The notes under the pieces: model-generated
Seen by the model: the letters and a program-made list of their open reading frames with translations, nothing else
Told to the model about the DNA's origin: nothing
Database searches by the model: none
Position numbers and translations under genes: made by a program
Assembly (NCBI GenBank): GCA_013215465.1
Contig: JABSOW010000023.1
Location: forward strand, 1 to 64,000
DNA: 64,000 nucleotides
Reading direction: 5' to 3'
DNA from: Colwellia sp.
GTDB taxonomy: Bacteria; Pseudomonadota; Gammaproteobacteria; Enterobacterales; Alteromonadaceae
Shown: positions 8,984 to 17,486 of the stretch, one piece after another
How the letters are laid out: each line of letters opens with the position of its first letter
How positions within the stretch are numbered: the stretch's first letter is position 1

Positions 8984-11236
8984 TTAGAAAGTATACCCTA
9001 TGGTAAATGAGACCGTTGAGGGATCACCATAATAGCTAATTAACGTGGTATCGCCACCAAAACCAGGTAACCAATTGCCGTCATCATCTTGACCGCCAGT
9101 AAAGTTGTATGTTCCAACCATATACTCTTCATCGGTAATATTTTTCCAATGTAGTGCTGCAGTCCAGTCGCCATCATTGCTATACCAATTGATGCCTAAA
9201 TTAAGCAGGCCATAAGCATCTTGTGTAAGAATATTACCTACCTCAACAAGATCATATTCGCCACGGTAATAATAGTTAGCATTAGCGACAAAAAAGCCTA
9301 TCGATGTTTCAATATCATAGGTAACACCAAAGTTTGCGGTGGTATCTGGCGTGTTTGAAACTGTATAGCTATCTGAAAGATCATCATAGCCAGTGCCATT
9401 CCAGCTCAGAACTTCAGTAAATTCAGTATCAATGTAACCCAGTGCAAAATTAAAATTTAACTCATCTGTTGCGGCGTATTGTATTTCAAGTTCAAGGCCT
9501 ATCGCTTCTGATTGACCAATATTACCTAAACGAGAATCTAATATTGCTGGATCTGCATTTGGCACGACACTCTTATATTGACGATCTTTATGTTCGAGTG
9601 CGAAAACTGTTGCGTTAACACGTAATTGATCAAACCATTCGCTTTTAATGCCTATTTCTACTGAATCAACTATTTCTGGGTTAACCGCAGGCTCATTTGT
9701 TGACGCACGCGGGTTAAAAGTACCTGATTTGAAGCCTTGTGAATAACTAGCAAATACCATCATATCGTCATCAACTTGATACTCAACCCCTACTTTCGGT
9801 GTGAAACGTGACCATGTTTTATTACCAGTTAAAACTTCTGTTACCGGTAAATCACCACGAATATAACCTGGAATCCAACCTGACTCAGGGTACTCTATTG
9901 AGGCATGTAGATTATCATTTACATTAGCCGTTTTCTCTTCTTCGGTATAACGTGCACCTAACGTAAAGGATAATGCATCAGTCACATTATATGAGCCTTG
10001 CGCATAAATAGCATAACTTTCACTATTATTACAGCCGCTTTTTTCTGCCGTTAACGACTGGAAGATAATGGCATCATATTGGCCGCACGACTCGGAATCA
10101 AAGTAGTATAAACCTGAAGCCAAGGTTAAATTTTCACCGCTATAATTTAACTGAAATTCTTGTGAAAATTGTTCGTCATCATAAATGGCTGGTACATCAA
10201 AAATTTGTAAAGGGGTATTATCAAAATCAATATTAGTTGGCGAATAATTTTCGCGTGCAGCGGTAACTGACTTAAACGACCAAAAATCATTAATAAAATA
10301 CTCCGCCGTTAAACTCCAACCTTCATTCTCAACTAAATTTTTGGTTGGTAAACTAGTATATGAATCATAAACACTATCTGGCACTGGCGCATCAACAATC
10401 ATGCTTGGCAGTATTCTATAACCGCCTTTAGCATTAGAATCGTCCGTAGTTTTATCATAATTAAAGCGAAAGAATAAATCATCTGTCGGTTCGAACTCCA
10501 CAGTAATACGACCAGCAAAAACATCTTTATTATAATTTTCTGTGTCTTGGTTTTCTAATGCTGATTCAAGAAACTCACCATAACCATCACGCGTCAAGCT
10601 TGCTAGAGCGAAGCCAACATAAAGCTTATTTTCTATAACTGGAGCTTTACCAGCGACTTTATAATCTTGGCGACCATAGTTTCCAAAAGTTGCTTGAAGA
10701 TCAAGTTCCATATCACCTGACATTTTTTTAGTGACATATTTAATGGCGCCACCAATGGTGTTTTTACCATATAAACTACCTTGAGGACCACGTAATACTT
10801 CAATACGCTCCACATCAATAATATCTAATACTGCGCCTTGTGGACGAGCCATATAAACGTCATCAATATAAATACCTACACCCGGTTCATATCCCCAAAG
10901 CGGATCTTCTTGACCAACACCACGAATAAAAGCAGTTAAGGTTGAGTTAGTACCACGACTGCTTTGCAAGGTTGTATTTGGTGAGAACTGTTGAATCTCG
11001 GTCATTACGCTGATGCCGTTTTGAGCCAATTGCTCAGCACCGATAGAAGTTATAGCTACGGGCACCGATTGTAATGTTTCTAAGGATTTACGCGCAGTAA
11101 CCTCTATACGCTCAAGACCAGAATCATTAGCCGCAGGAGATGCGTCCGTTGAATCTTGTGCCAGTGCTAGATTACTGGTTAATGCTGCGGTAATAGCCAA
11201 AGCGAGATAACTTCTATTTCTATTGTGCTGTTTCAT
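8984..11236 (-). CDS. TonB-dependent receptor (outer membrane), region 1
   Basis: This 750-residue precursor has a signal peptide ending at LALAQ. The plug domain begins GLERIEVTARKSLETLQSVPVAITSI and contains the IYIDDVYMARPQGAVLDIIDVERIEVLRGPQGSLYGKNTIGGAI motif typical of the FecA/FyuA-like receptor class. The barrel ends with a C-terminal aromatic (ISYYGDPSTVSFTIGYTF). It probably imports a small oligomer across the outer membrane using TonB. It has its own terminator and a palindrome at 11351-11366 in its leader region. The next gene upstream on the same strand encodes a secreted PHB-depolymerase-like esterase, which suggests that the receptor takes up released hydroxyacid oligomers. Substrate is inferred from context only. 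Confidence 0.9.
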   Translation of the reverse strand: MKQHNRNRSYLALAITAALTSNLALAQDSTDASPAANDSGLERIEVTARKSLETLQSVPVAITSIGAEQLAQNGISVMTEIQQFSPNTTLQSSRGTNSTLTAFIRGVGQEDPLWGYEPGVGIYIDDVYMARPQGAVLDIIDVERIEVLRGPQGSLYGKNTIGGAIKYVTKKMSGDMELDLQATFGNYGRQDYKVAGKAPVIENKLYVGFALASLTRDGYGEFLESALENQDTENYNKDVFAGRITVEFEPTDDLFFRFNYDKTTDDSNAKGGYRILPSMIVDAPVPDSVYDSYTSLPTKNLVENEGWSLTAEYFINDFWSFKSVTAARENYSPTNIDFDNTPLQIFDVPAIYDDEQFSQEFQLNYSGENLTLASGLYYFDSESCGQYDAIIFQSLTAEKSGCNNSESYAIYAQGSYNVTDALSFTLGARYTEEEKTANVNDNLHASIEYPESGWIPGYIRGDLPVTEVLTGNKTWSRFTPKVGVEYQVDDDMMVFASYSQGFKSGTFNPRASTNEPAVNPEIVDSVEIGIKSEWFDQLRVNATVFALEHKDRQYKSVVPNADPAILDSRLGNIGQSEAIGLELEIQYAATDELNFNFALGYIDTEFTEVLSWNGTGYDDLSDSYTVSNTPDTTANFGVTYDIETSIGFFVANANYYYRGEYDLVEVGNILTQDAYGLLNLGINWYSNDGDWTAALHWKNITDEEYMVGTYNFTGGQDDDGNWLPGFGGDTTLISYYGDPSTVSFTIGYTF

Positions 11237-11350
11237 CAGGTGACCCTTATTAATAATTGTATGGTGATATTAGTTAGTGCATTTTTATTTTGTTAGTGAA
11301 GCTGTTTTGCCAACTAATAACACTCTATCTGATTAATTTTAAAAAATAAT

Positions 11351-11366
11351 TAGCACTATAGTGCTA
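11351..11366. promoter_or_regulatory. 16-base palindrome in the TonB receptor leader, putative operator
   Basis: TAGCACTATAGTGCTA is a perfect palindrome about 115-130 bases before the receptor ATG. Its core, GCACTATAGTGC, recurs with one base changed upstream of the depolymerase-like gene (12401-12412). This shared core suggests a common regulator, perhaps the LuxR-type protein nearby. Confidence 0.5.
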
Positions 11367-11412
11367 TAGGTAACGTATTGTTTTAATGTGAATTTAATTA
11401 CTTATCGTTCAT

Positions 11413-12354
11413 TTATAAAGATATTTTCCAAAAGTCTATAACATGTTTTACCGTACTTACTGGCGAAGCTAATAAATAGTCTGCCACCTCGCCACCATTT
11501 TCAACTTGCGGGTTGACCATAATACCGTGACCAAGATCACTTACTTCAACTAATTCTACCTGTACTTCTTTGGCCGAATTTTGCCAACTAGTAATGGTAT
11601 AAGCTGATTTTTTATTAACCGTAGCTTGGCTCTCTAAGCCAGATAATTTAGCCCATTGCTGTGCCAGCATAGATGAGTTCAATGGATTAACAATACTATC
11701 CTTTGCCCCTGTCCAAACGGACAGTTTAGGCCAAGTAGTTTGCTGCGAATTGAGTTTTTTAACGAGTGTTACCAATTCATCGGCGGTTTGTGAAGGACCA
11801 TTTCTCATGCACGAAATACCGGTAATTAAACCATCAGCGCAAGGAAAAGGGATACCTGCCACCACTGCGCCACCAATAAATAGTGCCGGGTAATTGGCTA
11901 ACATGCCACTTGCCATCGCGCCGCCACCTGATAAGCCAATAATGTAAACCTCTTTACTGCCCAATTGCCCTTGCAAACTGGTGATCATATTTTTTATTGA
12001 TAAGGTTTCACCTAAATTTCTAGTAAAATCATCCGCTGAATACCAATTAAAACAACGTTTAATATTATTGCTCAAGCCTTGTTGCGGTAGTAATAAAGCA
12101 AAGTTATGTTTTTTTGCCAAACCGAATAAACCACTTTGTCGGGCAAGTTCTTCACCATGCTGAGCACAGCCATGTAATAGCACCACCAAAGCAGGGTTTT
12201 CAATGTTTGGGGTAAAATAACTGGCCTCAAGATCCCCAGGATTCCCACCAAATTTGTCTAGTTTAAGAAAATCAGCTTGCGCAGATAAGCTAACCGCTAG
12301 GGTTAGTAAAAAAATAACAACAGGTTTTAATCTCAGCATACGGTGTTTACTCAA
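11413..12354 (-). CDS. Secreted PHB depolymerase family esterase
   Basis: This 313-residue alpha/beta hydrolase has a Sec signal peptide (MLRLKPVVIFLLTLAVSLSAQA). The oxyanion region LLHGCAQHGEEL and nucleophile elbow GLSGGGAMA are the hallmarks of the esterase/PHB-depolymerase (LpqC-like) family. ASGMLANYPALFIGGAVVAGIPF follows, and a C-terminal His in SDLGHGIMV completes the triad. The CFNWY segment after the oxyanion loop is also typical. It should hydrolyse polyester or aryl ester bonds outside the inner membrane. Feruloyl or acetyl-xylan esterases share this fold, but the 3-hydroxybutyrate dehydrogenase in the same locus favours a polyhydroxyalkanoate or oligomer substrate. A GCACTTTAGTGC palindrome lies 47 bases upstream. 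Confidence 0.82.
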   Translation of the reverse strand: MSKHRMLRLKPVVIFLLTLAVSLSAQADFLKLDKFGGNPGDLEASYFTPNIENPALVVLLHGCAQHGEELARQSGLFGLAKKHNFALLLPQQGLSNNIKRCFNWYSADDFTRNLGETLSIKNMITSLQGQLGSKEVYIIGLSGGGAMASGMLANYPALFIGGAVVAGIPFPCADGLITGISCMRNGPSQTADELVTLVKKLNSQQTTWPKLSVWTGAKDSIVNPLNSSMLAQQWAKLSGLESQATVNKKSAYTITSWQNSAKEVQVELVEVSDLGHGIMVNPQVENGGEVADYLLASPVSTVKHVIDFWKISL

Positions 12355-12400
12355 AGATAATTTTATTGATCATGACTGACTTTCAGTAAACTTTTCAATG

Positions 12401-12412
12401 GCACTTTAGTGC
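12401..12412. promoter_or_regulatory. Palindrome GCACTTTAGTGC upstream of the secreted esterase
   Basis: This near-perfect palindrome lies 47-58 bases before the esterase start codon. It differs by one central base from the core of the palindrome at 11351-11366. It is probably the same operator. Confidence 0.5.
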
Positions 12413-12515
12413 AATGGCACCGTTAAATAACACCAAGGTTATGTGGAAAATTTATTTAAGTGTATTATGATGACTTTTGAAAACAAAAATATTCTCTTTA
12501 TATCGAGCAAATGTT

Positions 12516-12995
12516 GTGAAAACCAAATTAATTACCCGCGCTGGTTACGAACAGCTACAACAAGAACATGATCACTTATGGAAGGTCAAGCGACCAGAAA
12601 TAACAAAAATTGTTTCTTGGGCAGCAAGTTTGGGTGATCGTTCTGAAAATGCTGATTACCACTTTAACAAACGCGTTTTACGTCAAATTGACCGCAGAGT
12701 AAGGTATTTAAGAAAGCTGTTGCCCGATCTAAAAATTGTTGATTATTCGCCCCAACAAGAAGGTAAAGTTTTCTTTGGTGCTTGGGTAGAAATAGAAAAT
12801 GAAGCTGGCGATATTAAAAAATTTAGAATTGTTGGCCCAGAGGAGATTTACGGTGATGCTAAAGGCTATATTTCAATAGACTCGCCAATGGCACGGGCGC
12901 TTATTAAAAAACAAGTTGATGATGAACTTAGGGTAAAAACGCCTGAAGGTGAGAAAGAATGGTACATAAACTCAATAACCTATGAAAAAAATTAA
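12516..12995 (+). CDS. greB: Transcription elongation factor GreB
   Basis: This cytoplasmic factor stimulates RNA cleavage by backtracked RNA polymerase. The N-terminal coiled coil carries the acidic tip motif in SLGDRSENADYHF, and the C-terminal FKBP-like domain contains the GreB-typical DYSPQQEGKVFFGAWVEIENE and ISIDSPMARALI. I chose the GTG at 12516, which gives 159 residues starting VKTKLITRAGYEQL and aligns with E. coli GreB (158). An in-frame TTG at 12477 would add thirteen unmatched residues. It is divergent from the secreted esterase gene and convergent with the cyclophilin gene. Confidence 0.95.
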   Translation: MKTKLITRAGYEQLQQEHDHLWKVKRPEITKIVSWAASLGDRSENADYHFNKRVLRQIDRRVRYLRKLLPDLKIVDYSPQQEGKVFFGAWVEIENEAGDIKKFRIVGPEEIYGDAKGYISIDSPMARALIKKQVDDELRVKTPEGEKEWYINSITYEKN

Positions 12996-13074
12996 CCGCG
13001 AAAGATCAATAGACCCTAATAACTATTTACCTTAATCCGCAGCGACCGCCTTTACCTTAGGCCTAGTGGCACGG

Positions 13075-13935
13075 CTATTTTACCAACCTGCTTTTAATTG
13101 GCACTTGGCAAACATCTAATACTGGTGGTGGTTTTTTATAGTAAAACGCATTTTCTCTGGCGCGACGTTTAATTAACCGCTCAGCAAAAGCGGTTGATTC
13201 AGTATTTTCAACCTCGATGATTATACGCTCATTTAACGGGACATCCGCCATTAATGTAAGGCTAACAATAGGAGTATGCTCTCGGCTATCTACCGCGTAT
13301 TCTCCTTCTATAACCGAAGTTCGCTTTATTGCTTGAATATGCTCCATGCCATAAACCACTCGGCCAAAAATAGTCATTATTTTATCTAAATACCGCGGAG
13401 CTTGCCCAATCACAAAATAAAAATGACTCGATGCAGAATCTGCCTTATTACTTCTCGCCATAGCCAAGGCACCGGGGCAATGAGTTAACCAGGCACTATC
13501 ATTATTATCGCTTGCCAAGGCAAAGCCTTCTTTAAAGCCTGTTACTTCGGCAAATAAATCGTTATTTTGCACTGGCGTAAAAGACCAATTTTTCGCTATT
13601 GAAAATTGCCCTTCTATTGCTAAAACTGACACTGATTTATCTTTATCACTGCCATCTTTAGGGCCTGCTTGGGCGACAAAGCCATCAATAACACGATAAA
13701 ATTTAGTACCATGATAAAATGATTTTTTTATTAGTGCTGAAAACTGTTCAACATGCTTAGGTGCAAACTGCGGCGCTAATTCAATTACCACTTTACCGTG
13801 AGGCAAGGTAAGCAATAAGGTATTGTTGATATCGAGCGCACGCCATTGCTCGCTTTTAGAGTTGTCTGCCCCACAGGCACTCATGAAAACAACAGTGATT
13901 AAAATGAATAGTTTTTGGGCTGTTGAATAAATCAT
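13075..13935 (-). CDS. Lipoprotein cyclophilin-type peptidyl-prolyl isomerase
   Basis: This 286-residue protein begins with a lipoprotein signal whose lipobox is FMSAC (Cys near 21), so it should be anchored in the periplasm. Cyclophilin motifs follow: APKHVEQFSALIKKSFYHGTKFYRVIDGFVAQAG, then GALAMARSNKADSASSHFYFVIGQAPRYLDKIMTIFGRVVYGMEHI. The catalytic Arg (FYRVI) and the SSHFYF segment (usually SSQFFI) are present. A C-terminal extension (MADVPLNERIIIEVENTES onwards) is longer than in PpiA/PpiB. It catalyses proline cis-trans isomerisation during envelope protein folding. It is convergent with greB and divergent from the DUF445 gene. Confidence 0.88.
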   Translation of the reverse strand: MIYSTAQKLFILITVVFMSACGADNSKSEQWRALDINNTLLLTLPHGKVVIELAPQFAPKHVEQFSALIKKSFYHGTKFYRVIDGFVAQAGPKDGSDKDKSVSVLAIEGQFSIAKNWSFTPVQNNDLFAEVTGFKEGFALASDNNDSAWLTHCPGALAMARSNKADSASSHFYFVIGQAPRYLDKIMTIFGRVVYGMEHIQAIKRTSVIEGEYAVDSREHTPIVSLTLMADVPLNERIIIEVENTESTAFAERLIKRRARENAFYYKKPPPVLDVCQVPIKSRLVK

Positions 13936-14015
13936 AATTTACATCATTCTAGCAAAGTAAATTCAATGCTATCATAGCGTTTATAGCCAAGCGAATTCAA
14001 AATACGGAATCTTTA

Positions 14016-14726
14016 GTGAATAAAAGTATCATCACCAATTTAATAGCCTTTATTATCGCACTTATCGGTTACGTTTCAGAGCAACATCTCATTTTTACCA
14101 TTGGCTTATTTGCCTTATCAGGTGCTATCACTAATTGGCTAGCGATCCACATGTTATTTGAAAAAGTACCCGGGTTATATGGCTCAGGTGTCATTCCGGC
14201 ACGCTTTGAAGATTTTAAAATAGCCATTCGTCAATTAATGATGGAGCAGTTTTTTACCAAAGAAAATATCGACCGTTTTTTATCAAGTGACTCAGGTAAC
14301 GCCGCTCCTATTAATTTGAGCCCAGTGATAGAAAAAGTAGACTTATCACCGGCTTTTGACAGCTTAGTATCAGTTATAGAGAATTCATCATTTGCCCCCA
14401 TGCTAGCAATGGTGGGAGGCAGCGAAGCATTACAACCAATGAAAGCGCCCTTTATTGAAAAGATGAAAGCTTCCATTCAAGACATCACTCAAAGTGAGCA
14501 ATTCAGTGCGTTATTACGCAATGAGTTAGAGCAGCCCAATATGATTGCTAGTATGCAGGAAAAAGTCAGTGATATTATTGAAAAACGCCTTAATGAATTA
14601 ACGCCACAATTAGTAAAAGAAATCATCCAAACGATGATCAAAAAACACTTAGGCTGGCTAGTGGTTTGGGGTGGTGTTTTTGGTGGTATTATTGGCTTGA
14701 TTGCCGCACTAACGAATAATTTTTAA
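14016..14726 (+). CDS. DUF445 family membrane protein
   Basis: This 236-residue protein has two N-terminal hydrophobic helices (about 7-50) and a C-terminal hydrophobic segment (GWLVVWGGVFGGIIGLIAAL). The central helical region may be periplasmic or cytoplasmic. The GAITNWLAIHMLFEKVPGLYGSGVIPARFEDFK signature is that of the DUF445 (YheB-like) family. The function of the family is not established. The start is GTG at 14016. No operon partner is evident. Confidence 0.82.
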   Translation: MNKSIITNLIAFIIALIGYVSEQHLIFTIGLFALSGAITNWLAIHMLFEKVPGLYGSGVIPARFEDFKIAIRQLMMEQFFTKENIDRFLSSDSGNAAPINLSPVIEKVDLSPAFDSLVSVIENSSFAPMLAMVGGSEALQPMKAPFIEKMKASIQDITQSEQFSALLRNELEQPNMIASMQEKVSDIIEKRLNELTPQLVKEIIQTMIKKHLGWLVVWGGVFGGIIGLIAALTNNF

Positions 14727-14884
14727 CTATTACCCATAAACCAGACAAATTAGTCGGTAAATATGCGTAAAAAACCTTAATTTTGCCGCTCTTTTGAGCT
14801 ATGCTTGCCTTTTCACTATTTCTTTCAATTAACAGGTTTAATTTATGATAATTGAACCTTTAAAATATAAGGTAAATTTCAGCC

Positions 14885-16072
14885 ATGTTTGCTAGCTTAA
14901 AAGCTTTGCCTGCCGATCCTATTTTAGGCCTATTAGCTAAATACCGAGAAGATACTAACCCAAAAAAAATTGATTTGGGTGTTGGCGTTTATAAAAATGA
15001 AGCCGGTGAAACTACCGTGCTTAGTTGTGTAAAAAAAGCCGAGCAGTATCGTACTGATACCGAAACAACTAAAGTTTATATTGGTCCAACGGGTTCTGCT
15101 TTATTTAATGAAGAAATGAGCAAACTTATTTTTGGCCATCATAAAGTTTTATTAGCAGACCGTGCTCGCACATTTTCAACACCAGGTGGTACCGGTGCTT
15201 TACGTGTCGCTGCTGAATTTATTAATTCTTGCAAATCAGGTACAACTATTTGGGTTTCAAACCCAACATGGGCTAACCACATTGCTGTCTTTGAAGCCGC
15301 TGGTTTAACGGTTAAAACGTATCCATATTATGATTACGAAAATAAAACCTTAGACTTTGATGGCATGCTAGCGCAGCTGAAAGAAGTATCTAGCGATGAT
15401 GTGGTATTACTACACGCTTGTTGTCATAACCCTAGTGGTATGGATTTAACCAATGAGCAATGGCAACAAGTAGTTGAAGTAGCTAAAGGCGTTGGTTTTA
15501 CGCCATTAATTGATATGGCTTATCAAGGTTTTGGGGCTGGTTTAGACGAAGATGCTTACGGTTTACGTTTAATGGCTGATAATGTAAAAGAGATGATCGT
15601 CTGTAGCTCATGCTCGAAAAACTTTGGCTTATATCGTGAACGTATTGGCGCTTGTACTTTAATTGCAGAAACCAGTAATAGTGCTGATTTAGTCGCGTCA
15701 GTATTAGCTTATGTAATTCGCGGTATTTACTCTATGCCACCTGCGCATGGTGCTGCTATTGTTGAAACTATTTTAAGCTCATCAGAATTAACAACTGAAT
15801 GGCACAGCGAATTAAAAGTAATGCGCGACCGTATTAATGCTAACCGTCAATTGTTAGTAAATAAGCTTAAAGAAAATGGCGTTACACGCGATTTTAGTTT
15901 TATTGCTAATCAAAGCGGCATGTTTTCTTTCTTAGGTATAACACCTGAGCAAGTTCAACAATTACAAGACGAATACAGCATTTATATGGTTGGCTCTAGC
16001 CGTATGAGTATTGCCGGTATTGCTAACCGTAATGTTGACTACTTAGCGCAATCAATTGCTAAAGTACTTTAA
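14885..16072 (+). CDS. Class I aminotransferase, aspartate/aromatic type (AspC/TyrB family)
   Basis: This 395-residue PLP enzyme is nearly the same length as E. coli AspC/TyrB (396/397) and matches throughout: PADPILGL near the N-terminus, STPGGTGALRVAAEF, the HNPSG motif (181-185), Schiff-base K245 in SSCSKNFGLYRERIG and PPAHGAAIVETIL. It transfers amino groups between aspartate or aromatic amino acids and 2-oxoglutarate in the cytoplasm. Sequence alone does not separate AspC from TyrB. It is a single gene with its own upstream region, followed by a hairpin-forming repeat before gmk. Confidence 0.93.
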   Translation: MFASLKALPADPILGLLAKYREDTNPKKIDLGVGVYKNEAGETTVLSCVKKAEQYRTDTETTKVYIGPTGSALFNEEMSKLIFGHHKVLLADRARTFSTPGGTGALRVAAEFINSCKSGTTIWVSNPTWANHIAVFEAAGLTVKTYPYYDYENKTLDFDGMLAQLKEVSSDDVVLLHACCHNPSGMDLTNEQWQQVVEVAKGVGFTPLIDMAYQGFGAGLDEDAYGLRLMADNVKEMIVCSSCSKNFGLYRERIGACTLIAETSNSADLVASVLAYVIRGIYSMPPAHGAAIVETILSSSELTTEWHSELKVMRDRINANRQLLVNKLKENGVTRDFSFIANQSGMFSFLGITPEQVQQLQDEYSIYMVGSSRMSIAGIANRNVDYLAQSIAKVL

Positions 16073-16084
16073 TTTTTTTATCCA

Positions 16085-16153
16085 TGTCATGCTGAGCTCG
16101 GTTGGGGATATTGAACAGTAAACTCAATATTCTGGATCGAGCCAGAAATAACA
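16085..16153. repeat. Hairpin-forming intergenic repeat, probably degenerate
   Basis: Nested inverted arms are visible: GCTCG (16096-16100) with CGAGC (16138-16142), and ATATTGA (16108-16114) with TCAATAT (16124-16130). The TGTCATGCTGAGCTCG...CTGGATCGAGCCAGAAATAAC layout resembles dispersed intergenic palindromes of marine Alteromonadales, from memory rather than a search. Only one copy is in this window. Confidence 0.45.
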
Positions 16154-16193
16154 TCGAATACTACAAATAAAGTGCAATACAAAGGAAAACACT

Positions 16194-16817
16194 GTGACTG
16201 TACCCGGTAATTTATTTATTCTTTCTGCCCCTAGTGGTGCCGGAAAATCTAGCTTGATCAATGCATTACTAAAACAAAAATCAAGCAGGCCTATGCAAGT
16301 TTCAGTATCGCATACTACCCGCGATCCTCGTCCAGGCGAAGAAGAGGGTAAACATTACCATTTTGTTTCCATTGCTAATTTCAAAAAACAAATTAAAAAA
16401 AATTCTTTTTACGAATATGCTGAAGTTTTTGATAATTATTATGGCACTTCCGAGGCGGCAATAGATGTTCAACTGGCTCAAGGCATCGATGTTTTTCTTG
16501 ATATCGACTGGCAAGGTGCACAACAAGTGCGCATGAAAAAACCTACCGTTACTACTATATTTATTAGCCCGCCCTCAAAGCAAGCGTTAGAAGAACGTTT
16601 ACGAGGCAGAGGACAAGACAGCGATGACGTTATCGCTAATAGAATGGCGCAAGCGCAAAATGAATGTTCGCATTTTCAAGAATTTGATTACATTATTATT
16701 AATGATAACTTTGAGCAAGCCCTCGCCGACTTAACCACAATAGTGAACAATCAACGGCTTAAACGAAGCCAGCAAGTTGCTCAGCATACAGTTTTATTAG
16801 ATGAGCTAATTTGTTAG
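16194..16817 (+). CDS. gmk: Guanylate kinase
   Basis: This 207-residue enzyme phosphorylates GMP to GDP. The P-loop is [10 protein letters not shown] (11-20), followed by the GMP-binding [22 protein letters not shown], the YYGTS segment, [11 protein letters not shown] and the lid [11 protein letters not shown]. Length matches E. coli Gmk (207). The start is GTG with AAAGGA eight bases upstream. It lies upstream of rpoZ and spoT, the same order as in E. coli, which links guanine nucleotide supply with ppGpp metabolism. Confidence 0.97.
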   Translation: MTVPGNLFILSAPSGAGKSSLINALLKQKSSRPMQVSVSHTTRDPRPGEEEGKHYHFVSIANFKKQIKKNSFYEYAEVFDNYYGTSEAAIDVQLAQGIDVFLDIDWQGAQQVRMKKPTVTTIFISPPSKQALEERLRGRGQDSDDVIANRMAQAQNECSHFQEFDYIIINDNFEQALADLTTIVNNQRLKRSQQVAQHTVLLDELIC

Positions 16818-16985
16818 TAATCCAATGCTACGGTTAAGACTATTTAGCCACTAAATTAGCACATTCAGACAATAAATTAATTAATGAACTACAATTATTA
16901 CTAGAATAAAGTCTTTTACTTGCTTAATGACTTAGTGATCAGTAAAATGCAGCACTATTTTTATAATTTTAGTTGGAGTGACCAA

Positions 16986-17273
16986 ATGGCTCGCGTAACT
17001 GTTGAAGATGCCGTAGAAAAAATCGGCAATCGTTTTGATTTGGTGTTAGTTGCATCACGTCGTGCTCGTCAAATTGCAACGGGCGGTAAAGACCCTTTGG
17101 TTGAAGCCGGAAATGACAAACCAACCGTAATAGCTTTACGTGAAATTGAAGCGGGTTTAATTACTAGTGACGTGATGGATACCTCAGATCGCCAAGCACA
17201 AATTCAGCATGATAATGCTGAGTTAGATGCCGTAGCAGCAATAGTTGGCAGTCAAACACCAGAATTAGGGTAA
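16986..17273 (+). CDS. rpoZ: RNA polymerase omega subunit
   Basis: This 95-residue subunit starts [29 protein letters not shown] and contains GGKDPLV and TVIALREIE, almost identical to E. coli RpoZ (91). The ATG at 16986 follows TTGGAGTG, a good ribosome binding site. In-frame TTG extension to 16920 is not supported by family length. Omega helps assemble RNA polymerase and forms part of a ppGpp site. A strong terminator follows, separating it from spoT. Confidence 0.97.
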   Translation: MARVTVEDAVEKIGNRFDLVLVASRRARQIATGGKDPLVEAGNDKPTVIALREIEAGLITSDVMDTSDRQAQIQHDNAELDAVAAIVGSQTPELG

Positions 17274-17302
17274 ACAAGCAACCTCGCTTACTTTTATCCT
17301 GT

Positions 17303-17353
17303 AAACGCGTAACTTTTCTTTATTACTAAGAGAAAATAAGTTACGCGTTTTTT
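17303..17353 (+). terminator. Intrinsic terminator between rpoZ and spoT
   Basis: Perfect 13-base arms AAACGCGTAACTT (17303-17315) and AAGTTACGCGTTT (17338-17350) are followed by a T-run. The strength suggests that spoT has its own promoter in 17354-17486, unlike a simple rpoZ-spoT read-through operon. Confidence 0.85.
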
Positions 17354-17486
17354 ATTGCTCCTTGTACTACTACCTATCGCTGCACAATTTACTTTGCATT
17401 TAGCGCAAAGCCACGTATTCTATAGCTAATACTAAAGTGAATATATTCATTTTTTCTAGTCTTTCCCCCTCAATTCGGAGTGATAG

